A stretch of DNA of 55,193 bases, from assembly GCF_029916425.1 (NCBI RefSeq), contig NZ_JAHAVQ010000016.1:1-55193 (forward strand). Direction: 5' to 3'. The notes beneath the pieces are model-generated. The model saw only the letters and a list, made by a program, of their open reading frames with translations. It had not been told where the DNA came from and searched no databases. Positions 22,091 through 30,139 of the stretch are shown piece after piece (position 1 is the first letter of the stretch; the number at the start of each line of letters is the position of its first letter). The DNA comes from Liquorilactobacillus sicerae. Lineage in GTDB: Bacteria > Bacillota > Bacilli > Lactobacillales > Lactobacillaceae. The translations under genes were made by a program, and so were the position numbers.

Positions 22091-23442
22091 GGTAGCGTCA
22101 AGAATCTTGTGTAAATGAAATGCCTTCGTACATATAATATGTATCTAACTTAAATAAATGATGCTTCCAAGGTGTCCTGGAGTCCTTTGAACCCTCGGTG
22201 GATCCGCTTCAGAGACTTCTCGTTATAAACATTAAACTGAGAAACCAGGAAGCGATCCAGTGAATCTTCCGTTGGAAATTGTTCTTTGTGGTGGGTGGTG
22301 CGCTTGAGATGCTTATTAAAGTTCTCAATCAGGTTAGTGGAGTATAGTGATTGCCGGATAGCTGGTGGAAAGTCCATGAAAGTGAGTAAATTCGGCATTT
22401 TAAGCAGATCTTTGATTAATTTGGGATAGGTCTGATGCCAGTTGTTGGCGAACTCATTCAGTTTCAGTTCGGCTGCTTCACGGTTGGCGGCCCGATGAAC
22501 TTGTTTAAAGTCACTGATCACGGCCTTGCGGTCTTTTACGCGAACTTTGTTCATCAGATTCCGCCCAACATGAACCAGGCAACATTGTCGTTTGGCTTTA
22601 GGGAAATGCCGATTCAAGCCTTCATCCAAACCAACTAACCCATCGGCCACAAACAACAGCACATCTTTAACGCCCTGCTTGATCAAGGTTCCCAGCAGTT
22701 CAGTCCAGATTCCAGTCGATTCCGTTGGCGCCACTTGGTAGTTCAGCACTTCTTTCGTACCATCTGGACGAATGCCAATCGCAATATGAACGGCTTCTTT
22801 TTGAACGGTATCCCGCTTTAACGGCAAGTAAGTGGCATCTAAGAAGATGGCCGCATATTGTGAAGCCAGTCGACGTTGCTGGAAAGCTTGAACCTGTTCA
22901 TTGACGGCTTTAGTCATGTTGGAAACCGTGGCTTTGGAGTAGTGAGCACCGTACATTTTCTCAATGAGTTCGGCAATTTCAGCAGTGGTAATTCCCTTGG
23001 TATACAACTGAATGACCGTTGTTTCTAAATTATCACTGTGCCGACCGTAGGCTGGCAAGGTATGATTTTCAAACCGGCCATTGCGATCTCGAGGAATGGT
23101 TAAGTTAAGTTGGCCGTACTTCGTATCAAACGAGCGCTCATAACTGCCGTTGCGGTTATTACCAGTGTTAATCCCAGCGTATGAGTAGCGTTCGTAACCC
23201 AAAAACTCTGCCAATTCGGTTTGAAGCAGCTGGTTAATCGCAATTTCGAGGTGGTGACGAAAAACTTCGTCCAAATCTTGCTTTTGGGCTAGTGCAGGGA
23301 TAATTTCTGTGGTAGGTTCATTCATGGGGAATGCCTCCTGTGATGTTTTCTGTGATTACTAAATATCATAAGGGAAGGCATTCCCTATTTCTATACAATT
23401 CAGAAATCTTTTATGCATTTACACAAGATATTTTACGCTCTC
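22091..23442 (-). mobile_element. IS256-family element, copy 1 (complete)
   Basis: This 1352-bp element is bounded by GGTAGCGTCAAGAATCTTGT on the left and a related inverted sequence ending TTTTACGCTCTC on the right; both contain ATCTTGTGTAAATG. The transposase is intact. The flanking 8-mers (TAGCACGT and CTCATTAA) differ, so there is no target duplication, and the element probably took part in a rearrangement after insertion. Two further copies lie at 28569 and 33425. Confidence 0.92.
22150..23325 (-). CDS. IS256-family (Transposase_mut) transposase
   Basis: This 391-residue DDE transposase has an N-terminal region with RNGSYERSFDTKYGQLNLTI and a catalytic core including FLDATYLPLKRD (first Asp) and LLFVADGLVGLDEGL (second Asp). 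LVHVGRNLMNKV follows, and the third acidic residue lies in STNLIENFNKHLKR. An AGGAGG precedes the ATG. Length is normal for the family and no interruption is seen. Near-identical partial copies are at 28569 and 33425. Confidence 0.95.
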   Translation of the reverse strand: MNEPTTEIIPALAQKQDLDEVFRHHLEIAINQLLQTELAEFLGYERYSYAGINTGNNRNGSYERSFDTKYGQLNLTIPRDRNGRFENHTLPAYGRHSDNLETTVIQLYTKGITTAEIAELIEKMYGAHYSKATVSNMTKAVNEQVQAFQQRRLASQYAAIFLDATYLPLKRDTVQKEAVHIAIGIRPDGTKEVLNYQVAPTESTGIWTELLGTLIKQGVKDVLLFVADGLVGLDEGLNRHFPKAKRQCCLVHVGRNLMNKVRVKDRKAVISDFKQVHRAANREAAELKLNEFANNWHQTYPKLIKDLLKMPNLLTFMDFPPAIRQSLYSTNLIENFNKHLKRTTHHKEQFPTEDSLDRFLVSQFNVYNEKSLKRIHRGFKGLQDTLEASFI

Positions 23443-23646
23443 CTCATTAAAACAGATAAAAATAAGCGACCATTAATGATCGCCATTAGTCCTATTATTT
23501 GGGTATTAACTACTACTAATATTTTAAAAACTTACTTGCCGATAAGTTCGCACGGAATGTTTACTTTAGTAACAGCAATTTTAGTATTTATAAGTTGTAT
23601 TTGGTTCTTTGTTTATTTTTGGAGAGTTAATCGACAGCAAAAATAG
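23443..23646 (+). pseudogene. C-terminal fragment of a small membrane protein
   Basis: A frame entering from the right end of the IS256 copy encodes KTDKNKRPLMIAISPII, then two hydrophobic helices (about WVLTTTNILKTYL and TLVTAILVFISCIWFF) and a basic end (WRVNRQQK). No ribosome binding site lies in the native part, so the 5' end was probably lost at the IS junction. No family recognised. It stops just before a bidirectional terminator. Confidence 0.5.
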
Positions 23647-23655
23647 ATTCTTATC

Positions 23656-23704
23656 AAAAAGACCTTAATTTGAACGATATTGTTCAAGTTAAGGTCTTTT
23701 TTGA
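23656..23704. terminator. bidirectional terminator between the membrane fragment and the PTS operon
   Basis: AAAAAGACCTTAA (23656-23668) and TTAAGGTCTTTTTT (23689-23702) form a long A/T-flanked stem, extended by TTGAACGATATTGTTCAA in the loop region. It lies 20 bases past the end of the leftward PTS gene and 10 past the rightward fragment. Confidence 0.88.
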
Positions 23705-23723
23705 TTAATTGGCTAGGTTTTTA

Positions 23724-25646
23724 CTAAATAATACCGGCAGCCATATGCTTATTCATTTCACTGTCACTTAAAGTCTTCTTTGTAAATCCTAATATCAAGG
23801 CTGTAATAACTGTACCTATTAAAATACACCCGATATATAGCAATGGTTTATTACATGCAACTGGAATAACAAAGATTCCACCATGAGGAGCTTGTAAAGT
23901 GATACCCAACATCATACTTAGAGCCCCACCAATTGCTCCACCTATTATATTAGCTGGAATTGTTCTCAATGGATCAGCAGCTGCAAAAGGAATTGCTCCT
24001 TCAGTAATAAAGCATGCACCCAATATCCAGTTAGCCTTACCTGCTTCTCTTTCTTGATTAGTAAATTTATTCTTAAACAATAAAGTAGCTAAAGCAATTC
24101 CTAGTGGTGGAACCATACCACCGACCATCAAAGCTGCTGATGGCCCATATATCTTTGAAGCAAACATTGCAAGTCCGAAAGCTGATGCAGTCTTATTAAT
24201 AGGACCGCCCATATCAGAAGACATCATTCCTGCTAAAATTGCTCCCATTACAAATGCGCTAGAACCATTCATTGATTTTAGCCATGTCGTTAAGAATTCA
24301 TTAAAATTGGACATTGGCGTATTTAAAATGAAGAACATTACAAAACCAACAACAAATGTTGCTAACAAAGGAATTAATAGTACTGAAATCAACCCCTGAT
24401 AAGTATGAGGTATATTCTTAGTCTTCTTAGTAATCAATTTTGTTATATATCCACCTAAGAATCCAGCCAACATACCTCCTAGGAATCCGGAACCACCATT
24501 CATGGCCATCATCCCACCAATCATACCTGGTGCAAGTCCTGGTTTATCAGCAATACTCCATGAAATATACGCAGCTAGAACAGGAACGTATAACTTAAAC
24601 GCAGCATTTCCTCCCATTTCATTAAAGAAGGCTGCCCAAATATTATATTGATCGCTCTTTGGATCACTGGCATAAATACCAAACATAAATGAAATAGCAA
24701 TAAATATACCACCAACTACAACGAATGGAATCATATAAGAAACACCACTCATAATGTGCGTATAAAAGGCCCTAGCAAAACTACTTCCTTTTTCTTCTAT
24801 TTCTTCATTCTTCTTCTCTACTTTAACTTTTTTTACATCATTACTGTATCCAGTTCCTAAAGACAAAGCTTCATCTACTACGTCCTTTGGTTTATCAATA
24901 GCTTTTTTAACCGGAACATCTACAAATTCTTTATCCTTAAACACACTTGTATCAACTTTAACATCATGTGCCACAACAATTGCATCAGCTTTTGCAATAT
25001 CTTCCGCGGTTAATTCATTTTCTATTCCAGTTGACCCATTAGTTTGAATCTTATATTTCATACCACGTTTTTTGGCTTCATTTTCCAATGACTCGGCTGC
25101 CATATACGTATGAGCAATACCCGTCATACAGGCTGAAATTCCAATTAAATATTTACCACTGTTTTTAGTAGCTGTCTTTAAGTCTTCTTCATTAGACTTT
25201 ATCTCATCCTGATCAATAAGATCTTTATAAATTTCATCAACAGTCATTGCTGTTAATAATTTAGCCCGAAATTTTTCATCCATTAAAAAAGTCGATATGG
25301 TTGATAACATTCGTAAATGTTCATCATTAGAATCGCTCGGTGCTGCAATCATAAATACTAAATTAACAATCTCATTTCCCCATTTAATTCCATTGAGGTT
25401 CTTTAAAATGACAACTGTGGCTTTTTCTACGCCGTTTGACTTGCCATGAGGTATAGCAACTCCATATCCAACTGCAGTCGATATTTCCTTTTCTCTTTTA
25501 TTAACGGCAGCTTGAAAAGATGCTACATCAGAAACATATCCATTTTTTCCAAGCATTGTGGTCATCTTATCAATGGCCTCTTGCTTATTCATAGATGCAT
25601 TAGAAATAATGATATTCTTTTTATCAATCACATCTTTAACATTCAT
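23724..25646 (-). CDS. fructose-family PTS transporter, EIIABC fused
   Basis: This 640-residue phosphotransferase enzyme II has domains in the order A-B-C. The EIIA phosphorylation site is His67 in GVAIPHGKSNG. The EIIB site is Cys173 in ISACMTGIAHTYMAAE. EIIC (about 310-640) has around eight membrane segments and the GPINKTASAFG and TEGAIPFAAADP loops. Fructose-family permeases take up fructose or related ketoses or hexitols as phosphates. The co-transcribed aldolase suggests the product is cleaved as a bisphosphate after one more kinase step, for which no gene is present here. Third in the operon after regulator and aldolase. Confidence 0.93.
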   Translation of the reverse strand: MNVKDVIDKKNIIISNASMNKQEAIDKMTTMLGKNGYVSDVASFQAAVNKREKEISTAVGYGVAIPHGKSNGVEKATVVILKNLNGIKWGNEIVNLVFMIAAPSDSNDEHLRMLSTISTFLMDEKFRAKLLTAMTVDEIYKDLIDQDEIKSNEEDLKTATKNSGKYLIGISACMTGIAHTYMAAESLENEAKKRGMKYKIQTNGSTGIENELTAEDIAKADAIVVAHDVKVDTSVFKDKEFVDVPVKKAIDKPKDVVDEALSLGTGYSNDVKKVKVEKKNEEIEEKGSSFARAFYTHIMSGVSYMIPFVVVGGIFIAISFMFGIYASDPKSDQYNIWAAFFNEMGGNAAFKLYVPVLAAYISWSIADKPGLAPGMIGGMMAMNGGSGFLGGMLAGFLGGYITKLITKKTKNIPHTYQGLISVLLIPLLATFVVGFVMFFILNTPMSNFNEFLTTWLKSMNGSSAFVMGAILAGMMSSDMGGPINKTASAFGLAMFASKIYGPSAALMVGGMVPPLGIALATLLFKNKFTNQEREAGKANWILGACFITEGAIPFAAADPLRTIPANIIGGAIGGALSMMLGITLQAPHGGIFVIPVACNKPLLYIGCILIGTVITALILGFTKKTLSDSEMNKHMAAGII

Positions 25647-25675
25647 AATTTTCTCCTTTTAATTCAAATATCTAT

Positions 25676-26548
25676 TTATTTGAAATATAAACTGGCCTTT
25701 CCTGTTGAATTAAATAAATCCATCTTGTATTCAACAAGTTCTTGAGCTGCTTTACGTGCACTAGGCATTAGTACATTAGGTTCATAATCATCCGGTTGAT
25801 CGCTCAATGTTTTACGTAATTGTTTAAAGAATGCTGTTTTCATATCAGTGGAAAGGTTAATTTTAGCAACACCATGTTGATATGTTTTTCTGATTTCTTC
25901 ATCTTTATTATCTGATCCACCATGTAAAACTAAAGGAATGTCTACTGCTTCGTGAATTTTTTCCAACAAATCAATTCTCAACTCCGGCTTTTCAACGTGT
26001 GCATAATGACCATGGCGTGTTCCAATTGCTACAGCTAAGGTATCCACTCCAGTTGCTTCAACAAATTTCTTTGCATCTTCTGGATCTGTATAAAGGATCT
26101 TATTGACACCATTACTATCTACTGACAACTCATTACTTCCAATCGTACCCAATTCTGCTTCTACAGATACTCCTACGGCATGAGCTGCTTCAACACATTT
26201 TTTAGTTATTGCTATATTTTCATCCCATGGTTTAGCTGATGCATCAATCATTACTGAACTATAACCATTTTGAATTCCCTTCAAAATATCTTGATATGTA
26301 GCACCATGATCTACATGAATAGCCATAGGAATTCTAGTACGATTTACAGCCTGTCTGACATACGCTACAAAATCATCGCCAACAAAACTTAATTCATCCG
26401 GATGAATTTGAATAATTGCAGGAGCATTTTTCTTCTCAGCAGCATTAATAATAGCTTCTACAAATTCACTATTTGAAACGTTATATGAACCTACTGCAAA
26501 CTTGTTTTTATATGCAACGTCTAGTAAATCAACCATATTCATTAACAT
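25676..26548 (-). CDS. class II ketose-bisphosphate aldolase
   Basis: This 290-residue zinc-dependent aldolase has metal-ligand and substrate motifs in AIHVDHGATYQDILKG, IGTRHGHYAHVEKPEL, PLVLHGGSD and KINLSTDMKTAF. The VEAELGTIG loop is typical of the fructose- and tagatose-bisphosphate aldolases (FbaA/GatY/KbaY group). It starts 2 bases after the regulator stop, with GAAAGAGG before the first of three clustered ATG codons. It probably cleaves fructose- or tagatose-type bisphosphates derived from the PTS sugar. Which sugar cannot be settled from sequence. Confidence 0.92.
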   Translation of the reverse strand: MLMNMVDLLDVAYKNKFAVGSYNVSNSEFVEAIINAAEKKNAPAIIQIHPDELSFVGDDFVAYVRQAVNRTRIPMAIHVDHGATYQDILKGIQNGYSSVMIDASAKPWDENIAITKKCVEAAHAVGVSVEAELGTIGSNELSVDSNGVNKILYTDPEDAKKFVEATGVDTLAVAIGTRHGHYAHVEKPELRIDLLEKIHEAVDIPLVLHGGSDNKDEEIRKTYQHGVAKINLSTDMKTAFFKQLRKTLSDQPDDYEPNVLMPSARKAAQELVEYKMDLFNSTGKASLYFK

Positions 26549-26550
26549 AT

Positions 26551-28413
26551 TTAATAACCTCTTTCTTCATTCCATGTTTTTATAAATTTTTCTTTATTTT
26601 TTGTTTTTAATAACTTTTGAACCGTTTCCAAATTATTGGTATGCACATAAACATCTCTAAAAAATCCTTTGTTTACTTCTAATTCTTTCGATGGAATATA
26701 TACAATAATCAATCGAACTTTTTGGTTTTCCCAAAGAATATCTGTTTTATTTATTCCAACAATTACCTTGGGATCATAAGAGAATTTAGTTAAAAATGGA
26801 TGAGGTAAAGCAGTAAAATTACCCACATCAGTACTAGACATAGATTCTCTTTCTTTAAAATTTATAAATAAATTAGAATACCCCGATAAATCTAAAAGCT
26901 TTTCTATTGCAGCCAAATTTGAAGTTTCATTTATCTGATAATAATCAACATCGTTTATTAAGTTTGAAGTTCCTATCGTTGAAATAAATTGCTGAACATT
27001 TTGAATATCAGCACTACTAAAATTTCTTGAAATGTGTATTAATTTATCATTTTTACCGCAGTTCTCATTTGTATTTTCATTAATTGTCGTTAAAACCAAA
27101 TCAAATTCATCAAAATCACTCTTATTAAATTCATGATCTATTTGCTTAACTTGGATATTTTGGAAAAACATTTCTACTTTATTTTTAATTAACTTTGTTT
27201 CAATTTGTTTATTGTTAACGATTAATAAAGCTTTCAACGTATCTTTCTTTTCATCATTCAAAACTAACTGAATATGTATGGATAAATACGCTATCTCAGG
27301 TTCTGGTATTGTTAAATCCAAATGTTTTTCCAAATCATCATAAATAAAACTGGATATAGAGTAAGCAAAAATATACTCATGTTTTAATTCTGTAAAGTAA
27401 GGATTAAATATAGGAATTTTTTCTTTTATTGGGTTCAATAATCTCGCTATATGATTCACTATTTGATTCCTATATTTTTCATTAGAATAAACAGGAATAT
27501 TAAAATATTTTTCTGCTCTAAACAGCGTGTCTTCAATGAGAGAAATCATTTTTTCATCATTCAAGATAATTTCTGGATTAGTGATATCCAATGGCAATGC
27601 CAAAAGATAATACGTTAAACTTAATAATTCTTCTTTAGTACAATCATTTCCTAAGTTATTTATTAAGTCGTATGCTAATTTATATTCCGAAAACCCATCG
27701 ACTGTCTTCTCATATACCGAAAGTCGTTTAACAAAATTATTATTGTCCATTCTATAATTCATAATAATCATATGAATTATCAATTTTACGTAAGTCCAAT
27801 AATCCATAGTACAATTATTCTTTGTCAAAGTACTTTCAACATTTCTTATAATCTTTGATATATCATCCATATTTACCATTTCATCAAAAAAGCTATATAT
27901 CTGATAAGATAAATTTTCTTTTGAAAAAATTTTAATAGGCATCAATTCTTCTAACAGCAATCTTTTGGACTCCTCATTACCTACCAATCTGACACCTGTA
28001 AATATTTTGGATTCAAAGTTAAGTTCAATATCAAGTTTTTTTATTCTCATAAATAGTTTTTGGATTTTGTTTCGAATACTCTCACCTGAATATGAAAGTT
28101 TATCTGCAATTACATCAATCTGAGTATATTCATCACTATTTGTAAGTAACAAAGCAATCCGAAATAATATCTGATCATCAGTATTTGGATCATTAGATCC
28201 TATGCTACTTGAATCATATTTTCCTTTATTGATTTTGTAGCCTTTTTCTGTAGAAACGATTAATTTATCATCTTTAAAAGTTCCATTAACTTTAGCTACA
28301 TAATTTCTTATGCTCCTTTCCGTTACTCCAACCAAATCTGATAGTTGCTTATTAGTTATAAAACCCTTTTGTTGTAGCAATACATCTAGCATTTTATTAA
28401 TATTCTTATTCAT
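26551..28413 (-). CDS. PRD-containing transcriptional activator (MtlR/BglG type)
   Basis: This 620-residue regulator has an N-terminal helix-turn-helix (KGFITNKQLSDLVGVTERSI), a second DNA-binding segment near residues 80-150, and two PTS regulation domains with conserved His (for example LIIHMIIMNYR and EIAYLSIHIQLVL). An EIIB-like segment follows, and a C-terminal EIIA-like domain has the phosphorylatable His in FTALPHPFLT. Such proteins activate adjacent PTS operons depending on their phosphorylation state. First gene of the operon; a palindrome upstream (28506-28523) is its likely binding site. Confidence 0.92.
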   Translation of the reverse strand: MNKNINKMLDVLLQQKGFITNKQLSDLVGVTERSIRNYVAKVNGTFKDDKLIVSTEKGYKINKGKYDSSSIGSNDPNTDDQILFRIALLLTNSDEYTQIDVIADKLSYSGESIRNKIQKLFMRIKKLDIELNFESKIFTGVRLVGNEESKRLLLEELMPIKIFSKENLSYQIYSFFDEMVNMDDISKIIRNVESTLTKNNCTMDYWTYVKLIIHMIIMNYRMDNNNFVKRLSVYEKTVDGFSEYKLAYDLINNLGNDCTKEELLSLTYYLLALPLDITNPEIILNDEKMISLIEDTLFRAEKYFNIPVYSNEKYRNQIVNHIARLLNPIKEKIPIFNPYFTELKHEYIFAYSISSFIYDDLEKHLDLTIPEPEIAYLSIHIQLVLNDEKKDTLKALLIVNNKQIETKLIKNKVEMFFQNIQVKQIDHEFNKSDFDEFDLVLTTINENTNENCGKNDKLIHISRNFSSADIQNVQQFISTIGTSNLINDVDYYQINETSNLAAIEKLLDLSGYSNLFINFKERESMSSTDVGNFTALPHPFLTKFSYDPKVIVGINKTDILWENQKVRLIIVYIPSKELEVNKGFFRDVYVHTNNLETVQKLLKTKNKEKFIKTWNEERGY

Positions 28414-28466
28414 AATATTTTCCTATCTGCTTTATTAATAAGAATCATTGCCTATCAACAATTCCT

Positions 28467-28494
28467 ATTATATTTTGCTTGTCAGCGCTTACAA
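28467..28494 (-). promoter_or_regulatory. PTS operon promoter overlapped by a cre site
   Basis: The -35 TTGTAA (28494-28489) and -10 TATAAT (28472-28467) are spaced by 16 bases on the minus strand. A sequence matching the cre consensus, TGTAAGCGCTGACA (28493-28480), lies between and over them. CcpA binding there would block RNA polymerase, so the operon should be repressed on preferred sugars. The leader to the regulator ATG is about 50 nt. Confidence 0.85.
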
Positions 28495-28505
28495 AAGCAT
28501 ACTTA

Positions 28506-28523
28506 TTTCCTACCTGTAGGAAA
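28506..28523. promoter_or_regulatory. palindromic operator upstream of the PTS promoter
   Basis: TTTCCTAC (28506-28513) and GTAGGAAA (28516-28523) form a perfect 8-bp palindrome with a 2-base centre. It is 12 bases upstream of the -35 box, the right place for an activator. The adjacent PRD regulator is the natural candidate. Confidence 0.65.
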
Positions 28524-28568
28524 GTTACATCTACCTATCATAATAAATATATCTTTAATACTTTATTT

Positions 28569-29419
28569 GGTAGCGTCAAGAATCTTGTGTAAATGAAATG
28601 CCTTCGTACATATAATATGTATCTAACTTAAATAAATGATGCTTCCAAGGTGTCCTGGAGTCCTTTGAACCCTCAGTGGATCCGCTTCAGAGACTTCTCG
28701 TTATAAACATTAAACTGAGAAACCAGGAAGCGATCCAGTGAATCTTCCGTTGGAAATTGTTCTTTGTGGTGGGTGGTGCGCTTGAGATGCTTATTAAAGT
28801 TCTCAATCAGGTTAGTGGAGTATAGTGATTGCCGGATAGCTGGTGGAAAGTCCATGAAAGTGAGTAAATTCGGCATTTTAAGCAGATCTTTGATTAATTT
28901 GGGATAGGTCTGATGCCAGTTGTTGGCGAACTCATTCAGTTTCAGTTCGGCTGCTTCACGGTTGGCGGCCCGATGAACTTGTTTAAAGTCACTGATCACG
29001 GCCTTGCGGTCTTTTACGCGAACTTTGTTCATCAGATTCCGCCCAACATGAACCAGGCAACGTTGTCGTTTGGCTTTAGGGAAATGCCGATTCAAGCCTT
29101 CATCCAAACCAACTAACCCATCGGCCACAAACAACAGCACATCTTTAACGCCCTGCTTGATCAAGGTTCCCAGCAGTTCAGTCCAGATTCCAGTCGATTC
29201 CGTTGACGCCACTTGGTAGTTCAGCACTTCTTTCGTACCATCTGGACGAATGCCAATCGCAATATGAACGGCTTCTTTTTGAACGGTATCCCGCTTTAAC
29301 GGCAAGTAAGTGGCATCTAAGAAGATGGCCGCATATTGTGAAGCCAGTCGACGTTGTTGGAAAGCTTGAACCTGTTCATTGACGGCTTTAGTCATGTTGG
29401 AAACCGTGGCTTTGGAGTA
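28569..29419 (-). pseudogene. IS256-family element, copy 2, truncated
   Basis: This is 851 bp nearly identical to copy 1, beginning with the same GGTAGCGTC end. It covers the C-terminal two thirds of the transposase and stops abruptly at 29419 within TTTGGAGTA. It also has a CGA-to-TGA change that would end the protein at KRIH, about 19 residues early. Beyond the break lies the start of a resolvase gene. A 12-base piece identical to the other IS end occurs at 30017-30028. Confidence 0.88.
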
Positions 29420-29496
29420 ACGTCTTTTAAAGCCGCTAACTGTCGATCTAAATGTTGCTCCTTGGAACTCACACGCGCATAACCGATTTTAGCCAT
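29420..29496 (-). pseudogene. N-terminal fragment of a serine resolvase
   Basis: Twenty-six codons from the ATG at 29496, beginning MAKIGYARVSSKEQHLDRQ, match the start of a serine resolvase including the catalytic VSS motif. The frame then runs into the broken IS256 copy. Its promoter survives: TATACT, with TTGGTC 16 bases upstream. The latter lies within the palindrome at 29567-29588. Confidence 0.85.
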
Positions 29497-29566
29497 TTCC
29501 AGTTCTCATTTTGGACAGTTCTAATGAACACTTGTAATTCCTAGTATAGCACAGAAATAAAAAAGA

Positions 29567-29588
29567 CCAATAGGGTATACCCTATTGG
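29567..29588. promoter_or_regulatory. perfect 22-bp palindrome, operator of the truncated resolvase
   Basis: CCAATAGGGTATACCCTATTGG is perfectly self-complementary. It carries AAAAGA on the left and CCTTTTTT on the right, so it could also form a terminator. It overlaps the -35 box of the resolvase fragment and shares the core AGGGT-AC/AT-ACCCT with the site at 1-32 near the intact resolvase. Confidence 0.7.
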
Positions 29589-29697
29589 CCTTTTTTGACC
29601 CATTATCAATGGCTTTTTAAATTAGGGCCTAGTACTTTTGGAATGGAAATACTTTCCAACACCAAAAATTCTAGACCCAAATAAATTTACCTACGGG

Positions 29698-30000
29698 TTA
29701 TTTATCAATTAACTTTGATAGATAATAACCAACTACAAATCCTAAAGTATTAGCAAGCACGTCATTTATATCTACCCAACGATGTGTTATTGCCAAATTG
29801 TCTGTTATAAATTGAATAAATTCGATAGTGAATCCAATAAGGATTCCAGTTGTAATCACATGAGAAATTTTGAATTTGGGAGAGAATAAAATATAGGTAA
29901 ATATTCCTAAGGGACAAGTCATAATGATGTTTAGCCAGAATCCTAATTGATCTAATTCTTGAAAGGGAATGTAAGCAACTGGTGCCTTACCAATCATCAT
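29698..30000 (-). CDS. VanZ-like membrane protein, probably N-terminally truncated
   Basis: This 100-residue protein has two to three membrane helices and the VanZ signature region NIIMTCPLGIFTYI, FTIEFIQFITDNLAITHR and WVDINDVLANTLGFVVGYYL. VanZ-like proteins are usually 150-200 residues, so an N-terminal helix is missing. An in-frame TAA lies 21 bases before the first ATG, and an IS256 end remnant lies just beyond. No clear ribosome binding site is seen. Family members influence glycopeptide or antimicrobial susceptibility, but most have no known role. Expression is uncertain. Confidence 0.75.
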   Translation of the reverse strand: MMIGKAPVAYIPFQELDQLGFWLNIIMTCPLGIFTYILFSPKFKISHVITTGILIGFTIEFIQFITDNLAITHRWVDINDVLANTLGFVVGYYLSKLIDK

Positions 30001-30016
30001 AAAGCTAATAGCTTGA

Positions 30017-30028
30017 TTTTACGCTCTC
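30017..30028. repeat. 12-bp IS256 terminal remnant
   Basis: TTTTACGCTCTC is identical to the right terminus of IS256 copies 1 and 3. It stands alone here, 600 bases from the truncated copy 2 (28569-29419), as if the middle of that element had been replaced. Twelve bases could recur by chance, but the location supports a footprint. Confidence 0.45.
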
Positions 30029-30082
30029 ATTTATTCTATTCAATTATTTATAAATATTTGAATTAACTTTTTTATTGAATAA

Positions 30083-30112
30083 AAACACTTATCTTACTAA
30101 GATAAGTGTTTA
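30083..30112 (-). terminator. terminator at the end of the EPS cluster
   Basis: AACACTTATCTTA (30085-30097) pairs perfectly with TAAGATAAGTGTT (30099-30111), and on the minus strand it is followed by TTTTATT. It lies about 28 bases past the flippase stop codon. Confidence 0.85.
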
Positions 30113-30139
30113 GTCCAGTATAAACAAAAAAAGAAGCGC

